Origin: Hydrangea macrophylla
Lineage: Eukaryota > Streptophyta > Magnoliopsida > Cornales > Hydrangeaceae
Direction of reading: 5' to 3'
Assembly (NCBI GenBank): GCA_033977485.1
Contig: CM066982.1
Span: forward strand, 37,798,218 to 37,862,217
DNA: 64,000 nt
The notes under the pieces were generated by a model that saw only the letters and a program-made list of their open reading frames with translations, was not told the DNA's origin and did not search any database. Shown here in pieces: positions 50,901-55,048 of the stretch; the first letter of the stretch is position 1; the number at the start of each line of letters is the position of its first letter. Both the position numbers and the translations under genes were made by a program.

Positions 50901-52595
50901 CCAATCACTTCACTTCCTGTAGACGTGAATAAGTTCTCTTGTTTATCTTTCTCTTGACTTGAGCTTTCATCTACTGAGAAACTCGGTATGTGAGAACGAC
51001 CGTGGTTTTCAAATTGCTTTGCTTGATCCGGTGTCACTGGTGCGAATGGGAAGGAACGGGTTGGACTTGGGGCTGCACCGGCTTCTGATCTTGGTGGTGA
51101 GTTCAGATTATCGTTGGGCCGGTACGGGATAGCATATCCATCTGTAAGTGAACATTTTTTCCATAGCTCAATTGCTGGCTAATTCATTAGAAAGGGAAAG
51201 AGCAGCAGACTTAACTGTAAAATACGAGGACATCACACGGTGTTGGTTTATCTATAGGTTTTCATAGCACTTGGGAGGAGTCCTTATTCTAAACCTTCTG
51301 GTAGGTACTTGAAACCTATTTATAAACCAATATGCTCCGTTTTTTGGCTACTCTTTGTAAAATTGAAGGGGAAAGCAATGGAAACCTATTTTGTAGATGT
51401 TTGTACGAGAATTTTGTTTATCGCAGTGATATATAATTCTTGTGATGATTTTTATGCTAAGTGGAAACCAAGCAATTCGGTTTTGCACAGCACTTGAAGG
51501 TCAACATTTTAACTTGATGAAGTCACTGTGGAAATGGAGTTCTAGCCTAAAACAAAAGTAAAAAAGGTAGCAAAAAAGATGACAGACAAACGAATTGTTG
51601 GCATTTTACGAAATTATGTCAACAATAAAAATCCTAGTTATTGGTATTTCAAAAATGTTGTGTCAACATCTTAAAAAAAGCTATTACTCTCATACGTTTT
51701 ACGAGCACTATGGAGTTGTTATTTTGAATATCATTTTGGTGAAGAGTTTTGCTTTAGAGGATGTAGAAGTGCCATGAGGTCAAATCTCATTTTTCCTGAA
51801 TACTGTTAAGTGCCTGAAAACTGCTTTTCATTTTTATGTTACATATATATATCATATATATCAACACAAAGAAAGAACATGTAACAAACTTGCATGATAC
51901 CCAGAAAAGATAAACATACAAGGAAATCAGAAAATTTATAAAGCACAAAAATAGAACAGTTCAAATCACTCACCTTTAGGCATATGTAGATTCCTCTCAC
52001 CATTAATCTGCCCGTTTGAATCCAATGTGCAGTTTCGATTTGCAAGCAACTGACTAGTTGAGTTGGAGCCTTCCCAATTTCTACCAACTTGAGAAATTGA
52101 TATCGGAATAGTTGATCTACTTGTGACATGAACACTTTTGATCGGCATTCCATTTCCAGAAGCAACAGCCACAGACACTTGATTCTTGATTCCCATTGGT
52201 CCTGCCCAAGGAGTGTTATTCCAAGCTGCATTGTTGTTACCAAAGTTGAGTGTACAGGATCCAACATTAGGATTCAAAATAACCTTCTCCGCCGGATGAA
52301 AATCACGACTATTAGAACTTCCATTTTGGCCATTCAATCCAATTGGTTTGGGATTTGAAATTACCCCATTGTTATTTGCATTCTCTTGTAAAAACCCACT
52401 GTAAATCCCCACCAATTCCTCCCAATTTTCTCTTCGCAGCTGATTCCCTCCCACTGGATTCTTTTCCCTTTCAATCGGGATTGGATTAGGTCTTTGTGGA
52501 ATGGGCTTTTCCGGTGTTACTGGCATCCAAGGACCTCGACCTCTAATTTGGACAACATTCTCTTGAGGAATTGACAATTCCCTCCCAAAGTTCAT
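7366..52595 (-). CDS. DME: DEMETER/ROS1-family 5-methylcytosine DNA glycosylase-lyase, 19 coding exons
   Basis: Bifunctional nuclear DNA glycosylase/AP lyase that excises 5-methylcytosine and starts base-excision demethylation. Coding exons on the minus strand: 51974-52595, 49012-51141, 48549-48908, 42664-42754, 41187-42576, 18187-18266, 17976-18060, 17801-17892, 17049-17117, 16878-16914, 15981-16063, 14156-14593, 13528-13564, 13383-13440, 12637-12776, 12468-12533, 11791-11905, 11668-11706, 7366-7478. All junctions are GT/AG with matching phase; the total is 6045 nt, 2014 residues, close to the family's length. Seen: basic '[15 protein letters not shown]' region, '[16 protein letters not shown]' start of the glycosylase domain, helix-hairpin-helix with Lys about 1570, Asp about 1588 (18 apart, as in the family), Cys1655-x6-Cys-x2-Cys-x5-Cys [4Fe-4S] site, permuted CXXC at about 1871-1888, and RRM-like C-terminus. 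The N-terminus looks DME-like rather than ROS1-like, but the subclade is not settled. The start was chosen because '[12 protein letters not shown]' followed by '[10 protein letters not shown]' is the usual N-terminus. Confidence 0.93.
9768..10387. repeat. Two tandem ~310-bp units
   Basis: Unit 1 is 9768-10077 and unit 2 is 10079-10387. They share the order 'gtgatttgggatatg', 'tgttacccggact', 'gaccccata/aca' and 'ggacacgtcaaacaag', with scattered substitutions and small indels. Each unit contains a 'tgttacccgga' motif typical of a MITE dispersed through this gene. Confidence 0.9.
10543..10570. repeat. GA microsatellite
   Basis: A run of GA dinucleotides, interrupted once near its end. Confidence 0.9.
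10628..10757. repeat. 65-bp perfect tandem duplication
   Basis: 10628-10692 is repeated at 10693-10757. No difference was seen between the copies, so the duplication is recent. Confidence 0.92.
11668..11706 (-). CDS. DME: Demethylase exon 18 (39-nt micro-exon)
   Basis: Encodes '[13 protein letters not shown]'. Donor AGAG|GTACTG; a 4.2-kb intron follows. Confidence 0.92.
11791..11905 (-). CDS. DME: Demethylase exon 17
   Basis: Encodes '[20 protein letters not shown]' and '[18 protein letters not shown]'. 115 nt. Confidence 0.93.
12001..12308. mobile_element. MITE-like element in intron 16
   Basis: Left end 'tgctttgtttggtttgctga' pairs imperfectly with right end 'ccatgaaccaaacggagcc'. AT-rich interior, no coding capacity. 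It resembles the element at 17215-17506. Confidence 0.5.
12468..12533 (-). CDS. DME: Demethylase exon 16
   Basis: Encodes '[20 protein letters not shown]' and 'NE', the start of the RRM-like C-terminal fold. 66 nt. Confidence 0.92.
12637..12776 (-). CDS. DME: Demethylase exon 15 (permuted CXXC unit)
   Basis: Encodes '[16 protein letters not shown]', then a Cys cluster '[10 protein letters not shown]', and '[16 protein letters not shown]'. The Cys spacing matches the permuted single-unit CXXC of this family. 140 nt. Confidence 0.92.
12885..13215. repeat. Dispersed 'gtgtc/cgacac' repeat copy in intron 14
   Basis: Begins and ends with clusters of 'tgtccatgtcggacatg' and 'gtcctgtctgtgtccc' motifs. 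Similar clusters recur at 10820-10938, 15581-15738, 16154-16746, 40960-41090 and 47390. The boundaries are approximate. Confidence 0.4.
13383..13440 (-). CDS. DME: Demethylase exon 14
   Basis: Encodes '[19 protein letters not shown]'. 58 nt, donor CCAG|GTAAGT. Confidence 0.92.
13528..13564 (-). CDS. DME: Demethylase exon 13 (37-nt micro-exon)
   Basis: Encodes '[12 protein letters not shown]'. Acceptor CTGTAG, donor GTG|GTTAGT. Confidence 0.88.
13808..14103. mobile_element. MITE-like element in intron 12
   Basis: Left end 'gggaccatttggg' pairs with right end 'ccaaacgggccc'. 296 bp, no coding capacity; no clear target duplication was assigned. Confidence 0.5.
14156..14593 (-). CDS. DME: Demethylase exon 12
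   Basis: Starts '[14 protein letters not shown]', then a Pro/Thr-rich linker, '[15 protein letters not shown]' and 'SRLRTEHQV'. 438 nt; donor CAAGT|GTACGT chosen because the next exon supplies the missing G of the following codon. Confidence 0.92.
14841..14870 (+). repeat. 30-base G homopolymer in intron 11
   Basis: Uninterrupted G run on the plus strand, C in the gene's sense strand. It may form G-quadruplex, or its exact length may be a sequencing or assembly artefact. Confidence 0.9.
15581..15738. mobile_element. Short MITE with 'atgttacccggac' ends in intron 11
   Basis: The left end 'atgttacccggac' and right end 'gagtctgggtgacat' are inverted repeats with a few mismatches. About 158 bp. 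Confidence 0.55.
15981..16063 (-). CDS. DME: Demethylase exon 11 (Fe-S cluster)
   Basis: Encodes '[20 protein letters not shown]' and 'HFASAFA', with Cys-x6-Cys-x2-Cys-x5-Cys for a [4Fe-4S] cluster. 83 nt. Confidence 0.95.
16154..16746. mobile_element. hAT-type non-autonomous element in intron 10
   Basis: The terminal inverted repeat is ctaggaagcaccgacac on the left and its near complement gtgtccgtgcttcttag on the right. Flanked by the 8-bp duplication cttgtaag at 16146-16153 and 16747-16754, as expected for hAT. 593 bp with no transposase. Confidence 0.75.
16878..16914 (-). CDS. DME: Demethylase exon 10 (37-nt micro-exon)
   Basis: Encodes '[12 protein letters not shown]'. Acceptor CTACAG, donor AAAG|GTATG. 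Too short for an ORF caller; found by domain continuity and phase. Confidence 0.9.
17049..17117 (-). CDS. DME: Demethylase exon 9
   Basis: Encodes '[20 protein letters not shown]' followed by 'RTL'. 69 nt; donor ACCCT|GTATTT is the weakest of the set. Confidence 0.88.
17215..17506. mobile_element. MITE-like element in intron 8
   Basis: The left end 'ggccctgtttggttcatgga' and right end 'tccaagaacaaaacaaagcc' are imperfect inverted repeats. The 'ggccctgtttgg' start is typical of several high-copy plant MITE families. Confidence 0.55.
17801..17892 (-). CDS. DME: Demethylase exon 8 (catalytic Asp)
   Basis: Encodes '[20 protein letters not shown]' and '[11 protein letters not shown]'. The Asp at about residue 1588 is the conserved catalytic acid. 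Acceptor TTCTAG, donor GAATT|GTAAGTG; 92 nt. Confidence 0.95.
17976..18060 (-). CDS. DME: Demethylase exon 7 (helix-hairpin-helix, catalytic Lys)
   Basis: Encodes '[20 protein letters not shown]' and 'TLHHLAFP'. The Lys of GLGLKS (about residue 1570) is the family's nucleophile. 85 nt. Confidence 0.95.
18187..18266 (-). CDS. DME: Demethylase exon 6
   Basis: Encodes '[20 protein letters not shown]' and 'VPSDKAK'. The acceptor CTGCAG is only 152 bp from the LTR of the outer copia element. Donor CCAA|GTATGT; 80 nt. Confidence 0.93.
18419..18560 (-). repeat. Copia-1 3' LTR
   Basis: 142 bp, starts tgttgaata and ends ttccaaca. Followed on the plus strand by the complement of the polypurine tract. 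Confidence 0.92.
18568..19011 (-). pseudogene. Copia-1 RNase H C-terminus
   Basis: 147 codons with '[19 protein letters not shown]', '[12 protein letters not shown]' and the ending '[13 protein letters not shown]', the usual copia RNase H tail next to the 3' LTR. Confidence 0.85.
19012..20054 (-). pseudogene. Copia-1 reverse transcriptase remnants
   Basis: The piece at 19469-19708 reads '[20 protein letters not shown]' and 'LKQSPRAWF', RT blocks interrupted by stops and frame changes before and after. The YVDD box is not intact. Confidence 0.7.
20055..21190 (-). pseudogene. Copia-1 integrase and integrase-RT linker
   Basis: 20960-21190 carries '[13 protein letters not shown]', the second Asp of the integrase DDE. 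20516-20926 continues through '[19 protein letters not shown]' and 'FGCVCFVHN'. 20055-20507 is a Glu/Lys-rich linker ending in '[20 protein letters not shown]'. Stops lie between the pieces. Confidence 0.75.
21473..21669 (-). pseudogene. Copia-1 protease-integrase linker, cut by copia-2
   Basis: Minus-strand translation ends in '[18 protein letters not shown]'. Its upstream continuation is at 26711 onward, on the far side of copia-2, which proves the insertion. Confidence 0.75.
21670..21841 (+). repeat. Copia-2 5' LTR
   Basis: 172 bp with 'cctatataaagg' as TATA box. Contains a 'tcccacatcggtt' motif common in plant copia LTRs. Confidence 0.95.
21842..21853 (+). other. Copia-2 primer-binding site
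   Basis: tggtatcagagc, complementary to the 3' end of initiator Met-tRNA, directly after the LTR. Confidence 0.93.
21985..22200 (+). repeat. 54-bp tandem repeats in the copia-2 leader
   Basis: Period 54 bp, with the 'actattcacgatcactg' start at 21985, 22039, 22093 and 22147. Units are built from smaller 'actgttcatcg' words. It lies between PBS and the gag start. Confidence 0.92.
22224..23000 (+). pseudogene. Copia-2 gag (two frameshifts)
   Basis: ATG at 22224 starts '[16 protein letters not shown]'. The frame shifts at about 22321 (one extra base) and again at about 22640-22680, after which it continues in the pol frame. Ends with the zinc knuckle C-x2-C-x4-H-x4-C ([14 protein letters not shown]). 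A full-length gag cannot be made without frameshifting. Confidence 0.85.
22677..26525 (+). CDS. Copia-2 gag C-terminus/pol polyprotein (protease, integrase, RT, RNase H)
   Basis: 1282 open codons. In order: zinc knuckle (about residue 90), aspartic protease '[13 protein letters not shown]', integrase HHCC and DDE ('LVHSDVWGP', 'LRSDNAKEY', '[13 protein letters not shown]'), RT with '[11 protein letters not shown]', RNase H with 'YTDADWAG' and '[11 protein letters not shown]', ending 'YDMYAPA'. It is entirely open, but separated from the gag start by frameshifts and altered by a 55-residue tandem duplication before RNase H. Possibly a recently active copy that is now defective. Confidence 0.93.
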   Translation: MLVMKFLAGLKPEYEAIRSQILGSDSLPTFAETYQRVLRSTPRDPPPSPSLVDRSALITQTPPAPGRGGGPNRRRRGGGFRGGRGRGQTLQCTYCFRYGHSRDTCWQLHGHPPQVANAAISDFGYSPVTTPMDTVSVPREEYSQLLQYQAAHQASTSSASLAQHGGTHSACIASGSSPWVIDSGASNHLTGISSLFTSIRLSSSLPPITLADGSSTPVEGIGTAQPSSSLSLSSVLYIPRSSFNLMSVGQLTKDLNCCVSFSPDSVLIQDLTTRKTIGVGHESNGLYYFDGDPVPTPSPTACPATISPHQIHCRLGHPSLANLKLLVPSLSSLQSLECESCQLGKHHRVQFAPRVNKRASSPFQLVHSDVWGPHRITSQKGYRYFVTFVDDYSRVTWLYSMKNRSELFSIFCAFCAEIKTQFGVPIRVLRSDNAKEYHSDPFSTFMTHSGMIHQSSCVHTPQQNGVAERKNRHLLEVTRTLLFEMHVPKFFWGDVVLTACYLINRMPSSILNGRTPHFSLFPVESSFSIVPRVFGCVCFVHQLAPGTDKLDPRAIRCIFLGYSRTQKGYRCYSPSLHWYFVSADVTFFESKPFFSESHSATDPDFMLPVPLPVSPIPTTTPPTHNASTRLFRPDLQVYTRRPRPETLLDSAALPPRTVSSDPPSSPPEPTDLDLPIALRKGKRSCTTSHPISNFVSYDHLSPTFSSFVASVSTISIPKNVAEALTHSGWNQVMQDEMCALKETGTWDLVPLPPGKSVVGCRWVYAVKVHPDGTLDRLKARLVAKGYTQVYGLDYSETFSPVAKIASVRLFISLATTYHWPLHQLDVKNAFLNGTLLEEVYMEQPPGFVAQGESSLVCKLKKSLYGLKQSPRAWFGRFSDVIAEFGLQRCGVDHSVFYRHTVAGKILLIVYVDDIVITGDDPKGTQELKSFLQIKFQTKDLGQLRYFLGIEVARSSEGICLSQRKYVLDLLTETGMLGSKPLDTPMDPNSKLLPDQGELLDDPGQYRRLVGKLNYLTVTRPDVAFAVSVISQFMDSSRTTHWDAVIRVLRYLKGAPGRGLLYKDHGKLNYLTVTRPDVAFAVSVISQFMDSSRTTHWDAVIRVLRYLKGAPGRGLLYKDHGHIRVESYTDADWAGSPSDRRSTTGYCVLVGGNLVSWKSKKQTVVARSSAESEYRAMAHTTCDLVWMKQLLEELGFTQSEPMNLFCDNQAAVHIASNPVFHERTKHIEVDCHFVREKLLQKVINTVHVKSADQLADLFTKALGGTRVKYICNKLGAYDMYAPA
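25704..26033 (+). repeat. 165-bp in-frame tandem duplication in copia-2 pol
   Basis: 25704-25868 is repeated at 25869-26033 with no differences seen. Encodes 55 residues (starting '[15 protein letters not shown]') twice, between RT and RNase H. Confidence 0.95.
26533..26704 (+). repeat. Copia-2 3' LTR
   Basis: 172 bp, one substitution from the 5' LTR. Preceded by the polypurine tract. Confidence 0.95.
26711..26969 (-). pseudogene. Copia-1 protease region
   Basis: Minus-strand '[19 protein letters not shown]', a copia aspartic protease (DSGA). It continues across copia-2 into 21473-21669. Confidence 0.8.
27070..27405. mobile_element. AT-rich MITE or CACTA-like remnant
   Basis: The ends 'tttatgtcacttttt' (27077) and 'aaaaagtgacataaa' (27386-27400) are inverted repeats. 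Many internal 'aaccgaca/tgtcggtt' words resemble the sub-terminal repeats of CACTA elements. It sits inside copia-1, between copia-2 and copia-3. Confidence 0.5.
27478..27662 (-). repeat. Copia-3 3' LTR
   Basis: 185 bp, plus-strand start aaaagtgattt and end ttccaaca. Adjacent to the complement of 'cagcttgagggggag'. Confidence 0.92.
27670..28232 (-). pseudogene. Copia-3 RNase H
   Basis: 27670-28032 reads '[20 protein letters not shown]' through '[13 protein letters not shown]'. A frameshift separates it from the segment around 28040-28230. Confidence 0.85.
28207..28857 (-). pseudogene. Copia-3 reverse transcriptase
   Basis: 217 open codons containing '[15 protein letters not shown]', the catalytic '[11 protein letters not shown]' and '[20 protein letters not shown]'. 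Catalytic Asp pair intact, but upstream and downstream frames are broken. Confidence 0.85.
28858..29660 (-). pseudogene. Copia-3 integrase-RT linker and RT N-terminus
   Basis: 28965-29165 has '[20 protein letters not shown]'. 29343-29660 has '[14 protein letters not shown]' and a Pro-rich linker. The upstream continuation is at 36035, beyond copia-4. Confidence 0.75.
29666..30686 (-). repeat. Copia-4 3' LTR
   Basis: 1021 bp, TG...CA. Includes a CG-rich tract at 30260-30340 in an otherwise AT-rich LTR. Confidence 0.92.
31231..32367 (-). pseudogene. Copia-4 RT C-terminal part and RNase H
   Basis: 378 open codons with '[16 protein letters not shown]', '[13 protein letters not shown]' and RNase H 'SDANWISD', ending '[13 protein letters not shown]'. 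An in-frame stop separates it from the upstream RT. Confidence 0.88.
32395..32850 (-). pseudogene. Copia-4 RT N-terminal part
   Basis: Contains '[20 protein letters not shown]' and '[20 protein letters not shown]'. Bounded by in-frame TGA stops at about 32851 and 32392. Confidence 0.85.
32851..33867 (-). pseudogene. Copia-4 integrase
   Basis: 338 codons. Zinc-binding '[12 protein letters not shown]...CETC', catalytic 'LIHTDVCD', '[10 protein letters not shown]' and '[15 protein letters not shown]'. All DDE residues are visible, but it lies in a different frame from the upstream protease segment. Confidence 0.88.
33864..34682 (-). pseudogene. Copia-4 truncated gag and protease
   Basis: The gag start (up to '[10 protein letters not shown]') is joined to a linker and then protease '[12 protein letters not shown]'. 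The gag UBN2 core and zinc knuckle between them are absent. Confidence 0.8.
35008..36029 (-). repeat. Copia-4 5' LTR
   Basis: 1022 bp; same structure as the 3' LTR, differing mainly in length of the CG-rich tract (about 35600-35680). Confidence 0.92.
36035..37440 (-). pseudogene. Copia-3 integrase (split by a TRIM)
   Basis: 36883-37410 has '[14 protein letters not shown]' and 36614-36985 has '[10 protein letters not shown]', '[10 protein letters not shown]' and '[11 protein letters not shown]'. After the TRIM it continues at 36035-36317 with '[13 protein letters not shown]' and '[15 protein letters not shown]', stopping at the copia-4 insertion. Confidence 0.85.
36320..36619 (+). mobile_element. 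TRIM (terminal-repeat retrotransposon in miniature), 300 bp
   Basis: Two 74-bp terminal direct repeats, 36320-36393 and 36546-36619, TG...CA, one mismatch. PBS tggtatcaaagc starts at 36394 directly after the left repeat. The purine tract gtgagggagga directly precedes the right repeat. Target duplication catag at 36315-36319 and 36620-36624. The internal part is about 150 bp with no coding capacity. It must have been mobilised by other elements' enzymes. Confidence 0.95.
37299..38687 (-). pseudogene. Copia-3 gag-protease
   Basis: 462 codons. Gag with '[19 protein letters not shown]', zinc knuckle [14 protein letters not shown], protease '[13 protein letters not shown]'. A frameshift at about 37430 separates it from the integrase frame. 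Confidence 0.88.
38688..39137 (-). other. Copia-3 leader and PBS
   Basis: Untranslated leader rich in 'gtggtggtgg/gcggcgca' on the plus strand. Ends at the PBS complement ctctgatacca (39127-39137). Confidence 0.7.
39138..39320 (-). repeat. Copia-3 5' LTR
   Basis: 183 bp; followed by the target duplication tgcac. Confidence 0.92.
39326..40008 (-). other. Copia-1 leader with 'gaacagt/gaatagt' repeats and PBS
   Basis: Minus-strand leader. 39825-39960 is a series of short imperfect repeats of gaacagta and gaatagtg. The PBS complement ggctctgttacca abuts the right LTR. Little gag sequence can be recognised. Confidence 0.7.
40009..40150 (-). repeat. Copia-1 5' LTR
   Basis: 142 bp, TG...CA on the plus strand; followed by the target duplication gattt. 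Confidence 0.92.
41187..42576 (-). CDS. DME: Demethylase exon 5 (interdomain linker)
   Basis: Begins '[14 protein letters not shown]', runs through a long poorly conserved interdomain linker, and ends in '[10 protein letters not shown]...YEALRCANV...[13 protein letters not shown]'. 1390 nt; ends on a codon boundary at AAG|GTATGT. The giant intron follows. Confidence 0.93.
42664..42754 (-). CDS. DME: Demethylase exon 4
   Basis: Encodes '[20 protein letters not shown]' and then '[10 protein letters not shown]', the first segment of the split glycosylase domain. Acceptor TTCACAG, donor TCAAG|GTAAAAG; 91 nt. Confidence 0.93.
43441..43691. mobile_element. Stowaway (Tc1/mariner) MITE
   Basis: 251 bp with terminal inverted repeats ctccctccgtcccattttat and its complement, flanked by TA (43439-43440, 43692-43693). 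Classic Stowaway ends. Confidence 0.93.
43858..44009. repeat. 76-bp perfect tandem duplication
   Basis: 43858-43933 is repeated at 43934-44009, identical by eye. Confidence 0.92.
44308..44570. repeat. ~138-bp tandem duplication with 'gagaaatttctcacc' words
   Basis: Two diverged copies starting at about 44308 and 44446. Each contains the palindromic word gagaaatttctc. Confidence 0.75.
44718..44850 (+). pseudogene. Universal stress protein first-exon fragment
   Basis: The ATG opens '[20 protein letters not shown]' and '[10 protein letters not shown]', matching the N-terminus of plant universal stress proteins (strand 1 and helix 1 of the UspA fold). It ends in a GT/GA microsatellite after about 45 codons; no further exon is seen. 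A 5'-leader-like CTCTCT tract precedes it. Probably captured by a transposon or retroposed into intron 3, and not functional. Confidence 0.7.
44853..44937. repeat. GT then GA compound microsatellite
   Basis: A GT run followed directly by a GA run, about 85 bp. Confidence 0.93.
45270..46700 (-). pseudogene. Ty3/gypsy gag relic
   Basis: 45312-45592 in two frames has '[20 protein letters not shown]' and '[20 protein letters not shown]', the retrotransposon gag domain. 46026-46415 is an upstream Ser/Lys-rich gag portion. Frames are broken and no pol or LTRs were found, so it is an isolated fragment. Confidence 0.65.
47432..47783. mobile_element. hAT MITE in intron 3
   Basis: The ends caaggccggccctgag and ctcagggccggccctg are inverted repeats, and the exact 8-bp duplication acggagac occurs at 47424-47431 and 47784-47791. 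The interior has about four diverged 55-60-bp repeats of 'ttcatagaaattaggaagaa'. It has inserted into an older 'gcacggatacggacacg' repeat. Confidence 0.92.
48549..48908 (-). CDS. DME: Demethylase exon 3
   Basis: Encodes '[20 protein letters not shown]' and '[20 protein letters not shown]', the conserved lead-in to the glycosylase domain. Acceptor GCTGCAG, donor CAAG|GTAAC; 360 nt. Confidence 0.93.
49012..51141 (-). CDS. DME: Demethylase exon 2 (basic/AT-hook-like region)
   Basis: 2130 nt. The acceptor TTACAG precedes a 'GYAIPYRP' start, then '[13 protein letters not shown]' and the family's basic '[20 protein letters not shown]' segment. A ~104-residue unit (KRKY ... NAES.AKSCRR ... FNLNLDSQ) occurs twice in tandem, at about 50650-50340 and 50338-50030. 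Donor AAGGG|GTACAT. Confidence 0.9.
51142..51973 (-). other. Intron 1 (832 bp)
   Basis: GT/AG intron between exons 1 and 2. No repeat or gene was recognised. Confidence 0.8.
51974..52595 (-). CDS. DME: Demethylase exon 1 (N-terminus)
   Basis: Starts MNFGREL and carries the conserved '[10 protein letters not shown]' motif. The rest is low-conservation Asn/Gly-rich sequence. Ends AAAG|GTGAGT; 622 nt, leaving phase 1. Confidence 0.9.
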
Positions 52596-52691
52596 TGTCG
52601 AAATTAACCAATCGGCAGAAAATCCAATGTGTCCTCCACTTCTTGTTTCCTAATCTATGTTTCTGTTTGGTGTGTGCATCTATAACCTAAA

Positions 52692-52772
52692 CTAGCCCCC
52701 AGACCTAAATTTTTGCAGAGAATTGCCGAATTCCTGATTCCTTCCAAAACCCTTTTTCACTTCTATCGCCAT
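52692..52772 (-). promoter_or_regulatory. Upstream ORF of 26 codons in the 5' UTR
   Basis: ATG at 52772, TAG at 52692-52694, 96 nt before the main ATG. Starts MAIEVKKGF. It lies within the same inferred exon as the main start if the acceptor at 52787 is used. May lower translation of the demethylase; conservation not tested. Confidence 0.5.
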
Positions 52773-52786
52773 TGCCTTAACCTATT

Positions 52787-54920
52787 CTGCCAAAAAAAAA
52801 CCCAAAACACATTCTCACTAAAACAATCTCTAAGCAACATGGCAGGCATCTAATACACATGCATATATCAAATGAAATTCCTAAAAACTTAGTTATTCAA
52901 TAAATATCAGCAAATGCAATTTCTAAAAACATCATTAGAAAAAACAAAAAAACAAAAAACAAAAATTTCGTGACAGCTAGCTACACAAACCCAGCTATCT
53001 TTACCCAGGCCGGTCCTGAGTTATCCGGGGCCCAAAGCAAACTCTAAAAATGGGGCCTATATATAATCAAATATTTTGTTTTTACATTTTTATTTTCTGG
53101 AACCTACATTGTATCAAATTATCTTTAAAAATATGTTTACATTAATTAAGAAAAAAAAATAATAGATGACATAGTAAAGATAAAATTTTCACTTGCTGCT
53201 TTTTATTTCAACAAAATTTAGTATACAATAAGGACACTTTATCTTCTCAAAAAATAAGGACACTTTCACGGTGTGCCTGTGTGATGTTTCAACTTTCACC
53301 GGGGGAGGGGGGATAATTGAATATAATGAATGTGTGACACTTTCACGGTGTACCTGTGTAATATTTCAACTTTCACGTTCTTAGTGATGGGCTATCGTGG
53401 TAATGATGCTTGGTGGTTCAAAAGCAAAAGAGATAGATAGTGAACTCTCTACAATTCAGGTTCGAATTTTTTTGTGTTTCTTTTACTTCAAGTACTATTG
53501 AGTTATTGGTCTAAAGTAACATAATTTGTTATTTTTATGTAAGATTTGGATCCTTTAGGCTTGGGTGGGCCCAATGTTCTAAAAATCGCTAGGCGGTAGA
53601 CGGGTAGTGGAGGGCAGCCTGGGCGGGGCCTAGGCAGAAAATTTATTTTTAGACAATTAATAATATAGAGACAATTACAATTCTCATATGTAAAAAAAAA
53701 AATCACTTTATCAACAAACTAAGTTTTTATCTCTTCTTCTCCATATCCCTCGAATACTTTCTCTCCATCGGACTCAAACTCATACTCGTACACTCATCAA
53801 TCTCTTCTTTTGTATCCTCATCCGGTACAAAATCGACTTCACAGTTTTCATCTTTTCCAAAAACACACTTGATTTAATTCAATCTCATTTTACTAAATTA
53901 CAATCTCATCACCGCATTTAAAATATATATTTTTTAGAAAAGACCCGCCTAGGTCTGCCCAGTGTAACGAACAACCAATTTGAAGGGCCAAATCTTGGGC
54001 GTTCTATAAGGGAACGGAGTGTTCTACAGTAGTCCGAAGTGGTCTGGATACGTCTCGAGAAGTTTTGAAAGTCCTAGAGAGATTCTAAAAGGATCCGAAA
54101 GAGTCCAGAGGAGTATAGGAGATTGGAGACAAGTCTGCAAGATCGTGGAAAGTTCTAGAAGGCTTTAGAGGATTGTGGAAGGCTGTTATGGTCTAGGAGT
54201 GAATAAAAGTCTCTAGAACCTAGTGGAAGCTTGTGGAGAATGTTAGAGTCCCAAGAGTGCTCAAGAATGTTCAGGAGGCTCATTGGATGCCGTTGGATCA
54301 AGAACATCCTATGCGCCCATTAGGGAGGGGATGGCTATAAAATAGGATATGCTTCATTTATACATGCACACATAAAATTGAGAGAACTTCAATTGTAGAA
54401 TAAGAGCAATTGAGAGCTAGTGAGGTAGAAAGCCGGCTTATAGAGGCTAGGTTTGTAAACATATACCTATAGGGTATAACGATTGGACTTGAAAATTGGG
54501 CCCTCAAATTCATAAAAAATTTGGGGGCCCAAAGCGGTTGCTTTGCCGGCTTGTGCCCAGGACCGGCTCTGATCTTTACTAATCATCAAGTGCACAAAGA
54601 ACAAAGAGATTAGCATGAAATGCAAATCAATGGAAAGAAATCCGAAGACAATAAATCAAAAATAGTGTAATTGTAGAATCTGAGTAAAATTGGAGAAATT
54701 TTAAATGTTGTTATAAATGGGTGAAGATTTGATACAAACAAGAAAACAAAAACCCACAAAACCCGCACAGACTCTCTCATGTGATTTCATTGGAAATGCA
54801 ATTACATGTTTTCAATTGGGTGGAAATGGAAAGCAGAAATAAAATTGGGAAATTTTTATCAGCTGCAGCTTAACCTCACCGATCTCTGTGTGTGTGTGTG
54901 ATATGGCTGGTGTGGTGTAC
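52787..54920 (-). other. Probable 5'-UTR intron (2.1 kb)
   Basis: Donor GTCAG|GTACACC at 54921/54920 and acceptor T-rich TTTGGCAG at 52787. Most of it is the hAT element at 53005-54571. Inferred from splice motifs only. Confidence 0.5.
53005..54571. mobile_element. Non-autonomous hAT element, 1.57 kb, in the 5'-UTR intron
   Basis: Ends ccaggccggtcctgag and its near complement ending gaccggctctg. An exact 8-bp duplication atctttac lies at 52997-53004 and 54572-54579. Sub-terminal 'ggggcccaaagc' also pairs. No transposase; the interior is a mosaic including an inner 'cctaggcagaa...cgcctaggtctgccca' repeat (about 53570-53965). Confidence 0.9.
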
Positions 54921-55000
54921 CTGACACCGCAGTCAATGCCGAAAACCCAATTAAGTAGAGTCTTCGGTTAACCAGGAAAAAGAGGAGAGAGGAGAGAGAA
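54921..55000 (-). other. Probable non-coding exon of the demethylase gene
   Basis: On the minus strand a CT-rich patch (TTTCTCTCTCCTCTC), typical near plant transcription starts, runs to a GT donor after GTGTCAG. The 5' end is placed about 30 bp below the TATA box. No transcript evidence. Confidence 0.5.
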
Positions 55001-55025
55001 AGAAAAACCAAACAGATTTTGACCA

Positions 55026-55034
55026 TATTTATAT
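55026..55034 (-). promoter_or_regulatory. TATA box candidate for the demethylase gene
   Basis: Minus-strand ATATAAATA, about 30-35 bp upstream of the CT-rich leader. Position and sequence fit a plant core promoter. Confidence 0.55.
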
Positions 55035-55048
55035 GCAAAATAAAGACT

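Noticed and set aside
49315..51037. Second-frame open reading frames over exon 2
   Set aside because: Shadows of the demethylase coding frame.
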